Shown here: positions 1 to 9,715 of the stretch, piece after piece
How positions within the stretch are numbered: position 1 is the stretch's first letter
How the letters are laid out: each line of letters opens with the position of its first letter
From: Betaproteobacteria bacterium
GTDB taxonomy: Bacteria; Pseudomonadota; Gammaproteobacteria; Burkholderiales; Burkholderiaceae_E
Assembly: GCA_016868375.1 (NCBI GenBank)
Contig: VGHA01000001.1
Span: 1 to 64,000 of the forward strand
Direction of reading: 5' to 3'
DNA length: 64,000 bases
The notes under the pieces: model-generated
What the model saw: the letters and a program-made list of their open reading frames with translations, nothing else
What the model was told of the DNA's origin: nothing
Databases searched by the model: none
Translations under genes and position numbers: made by a program

Positions 1-1
1 G

Positions 2-133
2 GACTGGTTCGCCTCGGACTGCCAACTTGCCGGACATCACATTGAACAGGGCCTGCAGGCAGCAGGGCGTGACACCGAGGGCAAGCTTGCCCATCCGATC
101 ACGCTGCTCCGCATCGCCTACGGTCTTCACTAA
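2..133 (+). CDS. C-terminal fragment of an Fe-S oxidoreductase (GlpC/heterodisulfide-reductase-like), truncated by window edge
   Basis: Open frame from window start ...DWFASDCQLAGHHIEQGLQ...HPITLLRIAYGLH*; such proteins commonly precede DUF3501 genes. Confidence 0.5.
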   Translation, partial: DWFASDCQLAGHHIEQGLQAAGRDTEGKLAHPITLLRIAYGLH

Positions 134-172
134 GTTCCCTCACCCTCAACCATCCATTAGAAACACATCGAC

Positions 173-769
173 ATGAGTATCGCCATGCCGCAAGTCACCC
201 GTGAATCGCTGATGACGCTCGAGGCCTATTCGCGCGGACGCGCTGAGTTCCGACGCAAGGTTATCGAACACAAGAAGCCGAGGAAGGTCCACCTCGGCGA
301 AAACGTCACGTTGCTGTTCGAAGACGAAACAACCATTCGGTACCAGATCCAGGAAATGCTTCGCATTGAAAAGATCTTCGAAGAGGAAGGCATTCAGCAC
401 GAACTTGACGCCTATAACCCACTCATCCCGGACGGGCGGAATTTCAAGGCCACCATGCTGATTGAGTTTGTCGAAGCCACCACTCGCCGTCAGGAACTTG
501 CGAAGCTGATCGGCATTGAGGACCGCGTGTGGGTGCAGGTGGAGGGCTCGCCCCGCGTTTATGCGATTGCCGACGAGGATCTGGAGCGCGAGAACGAGGA
601 AAAAACCTCGTCCGTCCATTTTCTGCGCTTTGAACTGACCGATGACATGGCTGCCGCACTGAAGTACGGGGTGTCGTTGGCCATTGGGGTGGACCACCCC
701 AACTACACCGCGTCGGTGTCTCCCGTGGCGCCCGAAACGCGCGCTGCGCTGGCGGCTGACCTGGCTTAA
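173..769 (+). CDS. DUF3501 family protein
   Basis: ORF with MTLEAYSRGRAEFRRKVIEHKKPRKVHLGENVTLLFEDETTIRYQIQEMLRIEKIFEEEGIQHELDAYNPLIPDG, characteristic of DUF3501. Confidence 0.85.
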   Translation: MSIAMPQVTRESLMTLEAYSRGRAEFRRKVIEHKKPRKVHLGENVTLLFEDETTIRYQIQEMLRIEKIFEEEGIQHELDAYNPLIPDGRNFKATMLIEFVEATTRRQELAKLIGIEDRVWVQVEGSPRVYAIADEDLERENEEKTSSVHFLRFELTDDMAAALKYGVSLAIGVDHPNYTASVSPVAPETRAALAADLA

Positions 770-784
770 TCGGGAAAAGCCTCG

Positions 785-839
785 CGGAACGCGCCGCCGG
801 CTTGGCAGCGCGTTCCGTTCGGTCCCGCCTGCCGGGACC
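785..839. terminator. Two tandem stem-loops after the DUF3501 gene (terminator-like, no clear U tract)
   Basis: CGGAACGCGC(785-794)/GCGCGTTCCG(808-817), then GGTCCCG(821-827)/CGGGACC(833-839). Confidence 0.45.
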
Positions 840-976
840 AATAAAGTGCGCGCCTTGGTTGCGCGAGCCCGGTTCTGCTGCTAGTTTGCCCGCACAACAA
901 GGTGCCGGGCTCGATTTCTCTGATTCGCACCTCAAACGGCTGGGTTCGAGCCCGTCCGGCCATCAGGGAGACAACC

Positions 977-1981
977 ATGCAGTTCACCCGTCGCGCAGCC
1001 CTTCTCGCCCTTGGCGCCAGCAGCCTCTCAGTATCTGGAACAGCGTTTGCTCAGGCAGGCACCGACCTGAAATTTGGCGCGATGCCGCTGGGCTCGATCT
1101 GGTATGTGTTTGCCGCAAGCGTCGCGAAACACGTGCAGCCTGCGCTGCCCGCAGGGTCCAAGGTTGACATCATCGCGCGCGGCGGCGGTATCGGAAACCC
1201 GATTCTGGTAAACGAAGGCAAGGCTGACGTCGCATTCGCCAATGTGATTACCTCGGTGTGGGCCATGAACGGCGAGGAGGAAATCTACAAAGGCAAGAAG
1301 TATCCGAACATTCGCGCCTTGCTGGGCGGCCTGAATGAAGTCTGGATCGCCGGGATGCTGACCGAGGACTACATTCGGCGCACCGGCAACGACGCGCTCG
1401 ATAAGGCGCTGCTCTCAAAGGACCCGCCGCGACTCATCATGAAGCCGGCCGGCAGCACGGTGCCGCCTTCGGTTCGGATCATCTTCGAGTCGTTGGGGCT
1501 CACGTTCGACAAGTACCGCGCGGCCGGCGGCCAGATCATTCAGATAGATGTCGGCCAGATTCCCAACATGATGCGAAACGGCCGTGCCGATCTTTATTTC
1601 GAAAGTGTTTCGCCAGGCCACCCTGCCACACAAGAGGTCACGCTCACAGTCCCGATGCGGTTTATGGACCTGCCCGACCGATCATTGAAGGCGCTCGCCC
1701 AAAACGGCCTCAAGGTGCATCCGCTACCCGCGTCGTTCAAGGGGCAGAACGGTCCGACCAAGGCGGCTGACTTCGGAACCAACATGATCGTCCATAAGGA
1801 CATGCCCGACGCGACGGCCTACGCGATTACCAAAGCGGTCATTGAGAACCGCGACGCGATCGTCGCCGAGAACAAGGCTATGGAGGGCTTCGTCGCCAAA
1901 GATGCCTGGCGCCCTGAAAACGTCGGCATCCCGCTGCATCCGGGCGCGATCCGCTATTACAAAGAACGCGGCTGGATGTGA
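977..1981 (+). CDS. TAXI family TRAP transporter solute-binding protein
   Basis: Signal peptide; LKFGAMPLGSIWYVFAASVAKHVQPALPAGSKVDIIARGGGIGNPILVNEGKADVAF; start set at MQFTRRAALLALGASS. Confidence 0.85.
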   Translation: MQFTRRAALLALGASSLSVSGTAFAQAGTDLKFGAMPLGSIWYVFAASVAKHVQPALPAGSKVDIIARGGGIGNPILVNEGKADVAFANVITSVWAMNGEEEIYKGKKYPNIRALLGGLNEVWIAGMLTEDYIRRTGNDALDKALLSKDPPRLIMKPAGSTVPPSVRIIFESLGLTFDKYRAAGGQIIQIDVGQIPNMMRNGRADLYFESVSPGHPATQEVTLTVPMRFMDLPDRSLKALAQNGLKVHPLPASFKGQNGPTKAADFGTNMIVHKDMPDATAYAITKAVIENRDAIVAENKAMEGFVAKDAWRPENVGIPLHPGAIRYYKERGWM

Positions 1982-3822
1982 GTGCGCCGCTTGCCCGGCT
2001 GCTGAGCCCGCGGTTTCTGCTCGCACTCGTCTTCCTGCTGTTTCAGCTTTATCTGCTTGTCGAGCCGCTGCAGCAGGAGATCACCCTGCCGGTACATATC
2101 GGGCTGTCACTGCTGGCCGTGTTCGCCTGGGTGCCGGCGGGCAGCCAGCGATGGCACCGGGTTATCGATGGTTTGCTGCTTGCGGCCAGCGCGGCCGTCC
2201 TCGCCTACTACCTCATTGAGCTGCCGCGTCTGTCAGACAGAATGGAGAATGTCGACGATGTATTGAGCGTTGACCTGCTGTTTGGCTCACTGCTGCTGCT
2301 GGTGCTGATGGAGGCGGTTCGCCGGGTGGTGGGCTGGAGCCTGATCTGGGTGATTGCGGCGTTCGTTGCGTACTGTTTTCTCGGACCTTGGGCGCCCGGC
2401 TGGCTGTCTTTCCAGGGTTTCGAGTTTTCGTTGTTCATCGAAATCATGACAATGGCGTCGCACGGGGTGTTGGGGGTCACCACGCAAACCTCGGTCGATT
2501 TCGTCTGGTATTTCATATTGTTTGGCGTGGTGTATTCGGCCACTGGTGGCGGGCAGCTGTTCATTGACAGCGCGCTGCGGCTGGTTGGCCAACGCCGAGG
2601 CGGTGCGGCAAAGTCTGGAATTGTTGCCTCGGCGATGTTTGGAACCATCAGCGGCAGCGCGGTGGCCAATGTGGTGGCTACCGGAATCTTCACGATTCCT
2701 CTTATGAAGCGAACTGGCTACACCGCCGAGGAAGCGGGCGCGCACGAAGCAACTTCATCCACGGGCGGCCAACTGATGCCGCCGGTGATGGGCGTCGCCG
2801 CGTTCGTGATGGCCGAGCTGCTGGTTGTTCCGTACAGCCGAATCGCGTTGGCGGGGGTCATTCCCGCAGTCGCCTATTACTTCGCGCTTTACATGATCGT
2901 CGACCTGAAAGCACAGCGTCGTGGCATTGGAACCCTGGCTGCCAGCGACCTCGGCAGTATCGGCGCAATCGGGCCTCGCGCGCACATGTTCGCTTCGCCG
3001 CTGGTGTTGATTGCCATGCTTGCACTCGATTATTCAGCCCCGTTCGCAGCGCTGGTAGCATCGGGCGTGGCGCTCATCACTTGTTATTTTCGCAGAGAGT
3101 CGCGGCTATCACTGACCGGCTGGATCGACATGATCGAGGAAACAGCCCGTCAGGCGTCGCAGGTGGCCATTCCGATCATCGCGATCGGCATCATCATTGC
3201 CGTTGCAATTCAGTCGAACCTTGCGCTCAAGTTCTCAACACAGCTTATTTCGCTGTCAGGCGGCACGCTGATCGGCGCAATGCTCATGATCATTCTGGGC
3301 TGCATTGTGATGGGCATGGGCCTGCCCACGGTTGCGGCCTACATCATTGGTGCGATCCTGTTTGTTCCGGCAATGACCAAGCTTGGCGTCGATACGCTCG
3401 CAGCGCATTTCTTCGTGATGTATTACTGCGTGCTGTCGATGATCACACCGCCGGTCGCACTCGCTTCCTACGCGGCGGCAGGAATCGCCCAGGCCGACTC
3501 GATGAAAACCGGCTGGCTGGCTTTCAAGCTGTCCATGGTGTTGTTCCTGATTCCGTTCGCATTTGTCTTCGACCCATCCCTGCTCTGGAGTGGCGAGCCG
3601 CACTGGATCGCCTTGGCGTTCATCTCGGTGATGGCAGCCACCCACGCGTGGGCGGTCATGTTGGAAGGCTTTCTAAGACGGCCTCTCGGTATTCTGCTTC
3701 GCCTGGTATTCGGTGGCTTCGCGCTTGCGGTCCTGTTCTCGCCCACGGGCACACTTGCCTGGGGCATTGCGGCAGCCGGTCTGGCGATCACCCACCTGAC
3801 CTTGTGGGCGAAGTCGCGATGA
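1978..3822 (+). CDS. TRAP transporter fused permease (DctQ-DctM fusion, TAXI type)
   Basis: 614 aa polytopic protein; GTISGSAVANVVATGIFTIPLMKRTGYTAEEAGAHEATSSTGGQLMPPVMG; GTG start overlaps previous stop. Confidence 0.9.
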   Translation: MSAPLARLLSPRFLLALVFLLFQLYLLVEPLQQEITLPVHIGLSLLAVFAWVPAGSQRWHRVIDGLLLAASAAVLAYYLIELPRLSDRMENVDDVLSVDLLFGSLLLLVLMEAVRRVVGWSLIWVIAAFVAYCFLGPWAPGWLSFQGFEFSLFIEIMTMASHGVLGVTTQTSVDFVWYFILFGVVYSATGGGQLFIDSALRLVGQRRGGAAKSGIVASAMFGTISGSAVANVVATGIFTIPLMKRTGYTAEEAGAHEATSSTGGQLMPPVMGVAAFVMAELLVVPYSRIALAGVIPAVAYYFALYMIVDLKAQRRGIGTLAASDLGSIGAIGPRAHMFASPLVLIAMLALDYSAPFAALVASGVALITCYFRRESRLSLTGWIDMIEETARQASQVAIPIIAIGIIIAVAIQSNLALKFSTQLISLSGGTLIGAMLMIILGCIVMGMGLPTVAAYIIGAILFVPAMTKLGVDTLAAHFFVMYYCVLSMITPPVALASYAAAGIAQADSMKTGWLAFKLSMVLFLIPFAFVFDPSLLWSGEPHWIALAFISVMAATHAWAVMLEGFLRRPLGILLRLVFGGFALAVLFSPTGTLAWGIAAAGLAITHLTLWAKSR

Positions 3823-4937
3823 GCGCCGCGGGCCCGCCGCGCGCGGGGAAAGGCCAGCGCTGGCCTCGCGAATCGGCTGAATTCAATGATCCTGTCACGG
3901 GGCGCCCGGTGCGAAGGATTACGGCGCACCCGTCCATTCACCACCATCCGTTTTTCTTTGTACCGTGCTTTGATCGAGCAATGCAAAGGCTGATTCTGGT
4001 GTCGCATCGAACCGGCCGTGCCCAGCTGTTTGCCGAGGACCAGCTTAACGGCGAACTGGTGCAGCTTACCGATAGAGACGACCTGGCGGAGTGGTCGATT
4101 CACCCGTCATATGACGGGCGACATGTGTTCTTCACTGCCGGCACCAGTGCCTGGAAGCTTGATCTGGACACCCTTCAGGAAACCGAGCTGACCGGCTTCG
4201 GCCAGGTCGCGATGCGTGAACGCGGCATGGTTGGGGCTACGATGGGAACCACCGCCCTCTCGCATGACGACCGCTGGTGGGCGGTGCCCGTGCGGTCCGG
4301 TCCCATCACCTGTTTTCATCTGATTGACACCGAGCGAGGGGGCAGCCGCGTCTTTCTCGAGCGCGACACCATCGGACACCCACAGTTTCATCCCGACGAT
4401 TCCAACCTGATCTTTTTCGCCGGACCGCTCACTAACCGGATCTGGTGCACGACGCGCGATGGTGGGAACGTCTGGAACCCCTACCCACGCAATGATCTGC
4501 TCCAGTGGATCACGCATGAAATGTGGATACCGGGGACCCGCGAGCTGGCATTTGTTGACTGGCCCAACGGCATGCGGGCGGTCAATGTGGACACTGGGGC
4601 GTGCCGGTGGCTGACACGCTTTCCTGCGTGGCATGCAGCAATCGACCCCAGCGGCCAGCGCGCGGTGTGCGACACCACGTTTCCCGACCGTGGCATTCAC
4701 CTGATTGACCTCAACACGGGCGTCGCACGCCCGCTCTGTACGCCAGGCTCCAGCAACGCGGGAAGCCACTGGGGCGGCCCGTTTCCTTACAACAATGGTC
4801 CGGTGGAAGTGTATGCGCCCCAGCACACGCATCCGCATCCGCGCTTCTCGCCCGATGGCCGCAGAGTGATCTACACCTCCGACGCCGACGGATACGCCCA
4901 GTTGTATGAGTGTGATATTGATGAGGAGCCTGCTTGA
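3819..4937 (+). CDS. Oligogalacturonate lyase-like (PL22-like) beta-propeller protein
   Basis: Repeated propeller motifs; HPQFHPDDSNLIFF, WITHEMWIPGTRELAFVD, HPHPRFSPDGRRVIYTSD; ATGA overlap with permease. Confidence 0.7.
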   Translation: MSAAGPPRAGKGQRWPRESAEFNDPVTGRPVRRITAHPSIHHHPFFFVPCFDRAMQRLILVSHRTGRAQLFAEDQLNGELVQLTDRDDLAEWSIHPSYDGRHVFFTAGTSAWKLDLDTLQETELTGFGQVAMRERGMVGATMGTTALSHDDRWWAVPVRSGPITCFHLIDTERGGSRVFLERDTIGHPQFHPDDSNLIFFAGPLTNRIWCTTRDGGNVWNPYPRNDLLQWITHEMWIPGTRELAFVDWPNGMRAVNVDTGACRWLTRFPAWHAAIDPSGQRAVCDTTFPDRGIHLIDLNTGVARPLCTPGSSNAGSHWGGPFPYNNGPVEVYAPQHTHPHPRFSPDGRRVIYTSDADGYAQLYECDIDEEPA

Positions 4938-5989
4938 TCAGCGCCCCAGCGGCCCAGCCGAAGCTCGATGTGTTCTCGCACATTTTTCCGCCCGCTTATT
5001 TTGAGCGGATGAAGGCGCTCGCGCGAGATCTTGGCGCCATCAAGCGCTGGCTCACGATTCCGGTGCTCTACGACCTCGGGGCGCGGCTGCGGATGATGGA
5101 TCAGTTCCCTGGCTATCAGCAGCTGCTGACGCTTTCCAATCCGCCCATCGAGATGGTTGCCGGCCCGAACGATTCACCGGCGCTCGCCCAACTCGCCAAT
5201 GACGGCATGGCTGAGATCGTCGATCAATACCCCGAACGCTTTCCCGGCTTCGTGGCGTCGCTGCCCATGAACCATATCCCGGCAGCACTGGACGAAATGG
5301 ACCGTGCGATTGAGCAGTTGGGAGCCTGCGGCATCCAGATTTACACCAACGTCAATGGCCGACCGCTGGATGACCCCGAGTTCTGGCCCATTTTCGAGCG
5401 TGCAGTGACGCGACACCAGGTCCCCATCTGGATGCACCCGGCGCGCGGCGCAGGTTTTCCTGACTACCTGACTGAGAAGAAATCGAAGTTCGAAATCTGG
5501 TGGACCTTTGGCTGGCCTTACGAAACCAGCGCAGCCATGACCCGCATGGTGTTCTCCGGATTTTTTGATCGCCTGCCTGATTTGAAGCTGATCACCCATC
5601 ATATGGGTGCAATGATTCCTTTCTTCGACGGTCGTATCGGGCCCGGGCTGGATCAGTTTGGCAGCCGCACGTCGGATGAGGACTATGAGGGGCTCTTGAA
5701 GCGCATGCCGCGCCGCCCAATCGACTATTTCCGCATGTTTTACGCCGACACGGCGCTGGCAGGGGGCAGTTCAGGTCTGCGCTGTGGGCTCGACTTTTTC
5801 GGGGTGGACCGCGTGTTGTTCGCATGCGATTGCCCATTCGACCCGGAAGGTGGCCCGATGTTCCTGCGCACCATTCCTGAAGCCATCGACTCGCTGGGGC
5901 TGTCTGACGAAGACCGCGGCAAGATTTATTTTGGCAATGCGATGAAGATGCTGCGGCTGCGACACCGCAGCAATGGTGCCGCCGGCTAG
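4934..5989 (+). CDS. Amidohydrolase-2 family protein (ACMSD/gamma-resorcylate decarboxylase-like)
   Basis: LDVFSHIFPPAYFERMK...VPIWMHPARG...KLITHHMGAMIPFFDGR...LFACDCPFDPEGGP; TTG start. Confidence 0.8.
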   Translation: MISAPAAQPKLDVFSHIFPPAYFERMKALARDLGAIKRWLTIPVLYDLGARLRMMDQFPGYQQLLTLSNPPIEMVAGPNDSPALAQLANDGMAEIVDQYPERFPGFVASLPMNHIPAALDEMDRAIEQLGACGIQIYTNVNGRPLDDPEFWPIFERAVTRHQVPIWMHPARGAGFPDYLTEKKSKFEIWWTFGWPYETSAAMTRMVFSGFFDRLPDLKLITHHMGAMIPFFDGRIGPGLDQFGSRTSDEDYEGLLKRMPRRPIDYFRMFYADTALAGGSSGLRCGLDFFGVDRVLFACDCPFDPEGGPMFLRTIPEAIDSLGLSDEDRGKIYFGNAMKMLRLRHRSNGAAG

Positions 5990-6007
5990 CCTGACGCATC
6001 ACTGATC

Positions 6008-6787
6008 ATGATTGACGTATCGGTTGACCAACCCGCGCGACGCGCCCGCCTGGCGATTCGCGAAGGGCGACATACCGGATCATCGCGCGGACTCGCAATG
6101 GGCTATGTCCAGTGCAATCTCGTCATCCTGCCGCGTCCTTACGCATTCGACTTCCTGCTCTACTGTCAACGCAACCCGCGTGCATGTCCGGTATTGGAAG
6201 TGACCGACCCGGGCAACCCCGAGCCGCAGCGTATTGCCCCCGGCGCAGATCTGCGCACCGATCTTGCGCGCTACACCGTGTGGCGAAACGGACAGCGTGA
6301 AGACGATCGACCTGACATCGGCTCACTGTGGCGCGATGACCTCGTAGCGTTTCTGATTGGCTCAGGCATCACCTTCGACCTGGCACTCGAGCGTGCGGGA
6401 GTTCCCACTGACCGCGACCGCTGGGTGCTGAACACCACGCTGCCCACCGAGGCGGCCGGGCCGTTCGCCGGTCCCCTGGTGGTCACCATGCGCTGGCTCA
6501 CCCCGGAGCAGGCCATCATCGCCACCCAGGTTTCGGCTCGGTTTCCATTCAACCACGGCGCACCGATCCATATTGGCGATCCGGCTGCGATTGGCGCAGA
6601 CCTCGCCCGGCCGCTGTTTGGCCCGCCGGTGGACCGGGTTCCAGCGGGACGCATCGCCGTATTCTGGGCCTGTGGCGTCACGCCCCAGGCCGCGGCTGAG
6701 AACGCGAGACCGGAACTCATGATCGCTCACGCACCTGCCCATAGTTTCATTACGGACCTGCTCGCGGACCGCTTCTGTCAGCCGTAG
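6008..6787 (+). CDS. DUF1445 family putative hydro-lyase (D-glutamate cyclase-like)
   Basis: GLAMGYVQCNLVILPRPYAFDFLLYCQRNPRACPVLEVTDPGNPEP; VTMRWLTPEQAIIATQVSARFPFNHGAPIHIGDP. Confidence 0.85.
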   Translation: MIDVSVDQPARRARLAIREGRHTGSSRGLAMGYVQCNLVILPRPYAFDFLLYCQRNPRACPVLEVTDPGNPEPQRIAPGADLRTDLARYTVWRNGQREDDRPDIGSLWRDDLVAFLIGSGITFDLALERAGVPTDRDRWVLNTTLPTEAAGPFAGPLVVTMRWLTPEQAIIATQVSARFPFNHGAPIHIGDPAAIGADLARPLFGPPVDRVPAGRIAVFWACGVTPQAAAENARPELMIAHAPAHSFITDLLADRFCQP

Positions 6788-6798
6788 AATTTAGGGGC

Positions 6799-7794
6799 AT
6801 GAGCCCCAACAAGCCCTCATCTTTCCTCGCCAGGCGGCGGTTACTGGCCAGCGCGCTGGGCTTGCCCATTGCTGCGCTGGTTGCCAACCGCCCAGTTGCC
6901 AGCCCCGCCAGCGTCGATCTTGACTGGCACGACAGCGCGCGCAATCGTCCGGTACCGATTCGGCTTCACTTGCCCCGCTCGCCCGCCGCCGATGCAGCAC
7001 CGGCCCCGCTCGTTGTGTTCTCCCATGGGCTGGGCGGGTCACGCTACGGCTACACCTGGCTGGGCGAGTATTGGGCCGCTCACGGCATCGCCAGCCTCCA
7101 TGTTCAGCATGTGGGAAGCGACCGCGCGATCTGGGCAGAACGCGGCAATCCGCTTGCGATGTTGGGTCTGATGCGACAGGCGATCAGCGAGCGCGAGGCG
7201 ATTGCTCGGGCGCACGATGTTCGATTCGCGCTTGATCAGCTGATAGCCAGCGGATTTTCTCAACGCATTGACACTGCAAGAATCGTGATGGCAGGCCATT
7301 CCTATGGCGCCAATACCGCCATGTTGCTGTCGGGTGCGCGGATTGAGCGCGCCGAATTTGAGGCGCCCCTGGCCGACCGACGGGTGTCTGCCGCGATTCT
7401 GATCTCGGCCCCGCCCTTTCATGGCGAAGGCTCGCCCAAGCCAATCCTGGCACCGATCCGGGTTCCAACCTTGCATGTGACCGCAACCGAGGACGTCATA
7501 CGGGTGCCCGGATTTTTCAGCGCCCTCGACGATCGACTGGCGATTTTTGAAGCCGTTGCCGGGCCTGACAAAACACTGGCGGTTTACGCAGGCGGCTCGC
7601 ACAGCATGTTTACCGACCGGGTGTGGTCTGGCGGTGAGGCGCTGAACCGCTCCGTCAAATCGGCCACGCGCGAATTGGCGCTTGGATTCGTTGAGCGCCT
7701 GCTGAAAGGTAGAACGCCGCCGCTTAACGACTGGCCTGCCCGCCACGCGTCCATCCTGGATCGATTCGTACCCAGTCCGGTAAGCAGCGCCTGA
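6799..7794 (+). CDS. Alpha/beta hydrolase (PAF-acetylhydrolase/dienelactone hydrolase-like)
   Basis: PLVVFSHGLGGSRYGYTWLGEYWAAHGI; nucleophile elbow AGHSYGANTA. Confidence 0.75.
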   Translation: MSPNKPSSFLARRRLLASALGLPIAALVANRPVASPASVDLDWHDSARNRPVPIRLHLPRSPAADAAPAPLVVFSHGLGGSRYGYTWLGEYWAAHGIASLHVQHVGSDRAIWAERGNPLAMLGLMRQAISEREAIARAHDVRFALDQLIASGFSQRIDTARIVMAGHSYGANTAMLLSGARIERAEFEAPLADRRVSAAILISAPPFHGEGSPKPILAPIRVPTLHVTATEDVIRVPGFFSALDDRLAIFEAVAGPDKTLAVYAGGSHSMFTDRVWSGGEALNRSVKSATRELALGFVERLLKGRTPPLNDWPARHASILDRFVPSPVSSA

Positions 7795-7802
7795 GCATTC
7801 AG

Positions 7803-8696
7803 TTAGCAGGCGCTGCGAACGTGTCGCACTACCTGGGCATGGGTGGCGAACCAGGCACCGCCCAGCGAGCGCGCGTGACGGATCAACTCTTCGATGATCC
7901 ACATCCTTGATCGATACCCGATCATGTGGGGGTGCATTGTCAATTGGAACAGACCGCCCTCCCGAGACGCCGCCTCCAGCTCGCGCCGAAAGATGTCGAA
8001 CACCGCCTCGGGGGGCGTGTAGGGGCGCAGGCCACTGAATCGATTCATGTTGAAGTACACCGCGTCGTCTCGCATCCACTCCACTGGCAGTTCGATGACG
8101 CCGGTGGGCTCGCCGTCCAGCAATAGCTCGTAACAGTCAACGTCAGCCATGAGCGACGAGTCATACTCAAGCCCCATCTCGCGGGTAATGGCGAGCGTGT
8201 TGGGGCTGAAGTCCCAGGAAGGGGTTCGGATTCCTACCGGGCGAACGCCCGTAATGGTCTCCAGGGTGTCAGCACTTCGAAGCATCAGGTCGCGCTCGGC
8301 GGCCTCTGGCAATACCGAATTGCGTTCGTGAATCCAGCCGTGAATTCCAATCTCATGGCCGGCGGCGACCACTGCGCGCTGCTCTTCCGGATAGAGCAGC
8401 GCGGTAACGGCGGGCACATAGAAACTCGCCGGGACCCCCTCTCGCTCGAGCGTTGCAAGGATGCGGGGCACGCCCTGCCGCGCGCCATACTGACCGTGCG
8501 ACAACTTGCCAATGGATTCGCCGCCGTCTCGCAGCTCGTTGGTCTCGTGGTCGGAGTCGAAAGACAGCGCAACAGCGAATCGCGCCCCATTTGGCCAGCT
8601 CGCGGGCTTGAAGCTGCGGCCCGCCCGCACGCGATTCACCAGCCCCCGCCAATGAGACTCAGGCCACTGCCACGGTTCAAGCGCGGGCGTATTCAC
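7803..8696 (-). CDS. Polysaccharide deacetylase family protein (PuuE/allantoinase-like)
   Basis: FAVALSFDSDHETNEL...GHEIGIHGWIHE...TPSWDFSPNTL...MHPHMIGYRSRM. Confidence 0.85.
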   Translation of the reverse strand: MNTPALEPWQWPESHWRGLVNRVRAGRSFKPASWPNGARFAVALSFDSDHETNELRDGGESIGKLSHGQYGARQGVPRILATLEREGVPASFYVPAVTALLYPEEQRAVVAAGHEIGIHGWIHERNSVLPEAAERDLMLRSADTLETITGVRPVGIRTPSWDFSPNTLAITREMGLEYDSSLMADVDCYELLLDGEPTGVIELPVEWMRDDAVYFNMNRFSGLRPYTPPEAVFDIFRRELEAASREGGLFQLTMHPHMIGYRSRMWIIEELIRHARSLGGAWFATHAQVVRHVRSAC

Positions 8697-8932
8697 TTAA
8701 ACGCTCCTGATACAGGGTTCTGTCCCCACCTACCCGTTTCTGCGGTCGCCGCGCGAACCATGGAAGCTCCCTTTAATCCCTTGGACACACCGACAATAGC
8801 TTAGCAATGAGCCCAGCACCGCGTCTAACTGACGCGCCGCTGAAATACGCGCTGGACCAACTGGAATGAATCCATTACAACTGCGGTTGACATGCCCCGT
8901 CGCAGGACACCTCACCCCACCGCAAACGCTAC

Positions 8933-9706
8933 ATGACGCTTCACACGGCGCTGGAAGGAACCGGCCCGAGACTCGCCCTGCTGCATCCGGTGGGGCTGCA
9001 CGGGGGGTTTCTTCAGCCGATTTCCCACAGACTTTCTAACCGATTTCAGGTTCTGCGCATCGACCTGCGCGGCCACGGCGCATCACCATTGGATCCGCCT
9101 TCGCTCACGATGGCTGAATTCGCCGATGATGTTCATCAGACCCTGCACCAGGCGGGATTTGCTCCCTGCGCGGTTGCGGGTTTTTCATTTGGATCGATGG
9201 TCGCGCAAGAGCTGGCGATTCAACATCCGGCCGATGTGTCTGCGCTGATTGCCCTTGCAGGCCCTTGCAGCTGGGACGCTCAGCAGCGCGCCGCGATCGC
9301 AGCGCGTGGAACCGATGCGCTGGCCAAGGGCATGGAAGCGGTCGTGGATGCAACCATGGCGCGATGGTTCACGCCAGGGTTTCGTCAAAGCAGGCAGGCT
9401 CTTGAAGCGCGCAACACGCTGCTTCAGCGCGATCCGCAAGGCTGGGCGCGTGCATGGCAGGCAATCTCTGAACTGGATACCGAGGCGAGGCTGCGCGGTC
9501 TGCGAATACCCGCGCTCTGCGTCGCAGGCGAGTGTGATGTGTCGGCGACGCCTGAGGCGGTACGCCGAATCGCAGCCGCAATTCCGGGCGCACGCTACGC
9601 AGCGCTTTCAAGCGCCCCTCACATGCTCTTCATTGAGCAGCCCGAAGCGGTCGCGGCACTGATTGCGCAGTTTTTGGGTGAACTGAACCTTCCCCGCCTG
9701 GACTGA
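8933..9706 (+). CDS. Alpha/beta fold hydrolase (3-oxoadipate enol-lactonase-like)
   Basis: LALLHPVGLHGGF; DLRGHGAS; AGFSFGSMVAQELA. Confidence 0.8.
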   Translation: MTLHTALEGTGPRLALLHPVGLHGGFLQPISHRLSNRFQVLRIDLRGHGASPLDPPSLTMAEFADDVHQTLHQAGFAPCAVAGFSFGSMVAQELAIQHPADVSALIALAGPCSWDAQQRAAIAARGTDALAKGMEAVVDATMARWFTPGFRQSRQALEARNTLLQRDPQGWARAWQAISELDTEARLRGLRIPALCVAGECDVSATPEAVRRIAAAIPGARYAALSSAPHMLFIEQPEAVAALIAQFLGELNLPRLD

Positions 9707-9715
9707 TTTGGCCGC

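Noticed and set aside
146-841. 231-aa minus-strand ORF opposite the DUF3501 gene
   Set aside because: Antisense shadow ORF typical of high-GC DNA; the plus-strand frame has clear family motifs.
2287-2320. Repetitive CTG tract
   Set aside because: Leu-rich transmembrane codons of the TRAP permease, not a microsatellite of interest.
3081-3818. N-terminal extension of the 618-aa ORF at 3081-4937
   Set aside because: It lies out of frame inside the TRAP permease; real start is the ATG at 3819 overlapping the permease stop.
7039-8079. 346-aa minus-strand ORF
   Set aside because: Low-complexity Arg/Gly-rich composition, antisense to a clear alpha/beta hydrolase and out of frame with the deacetylase.
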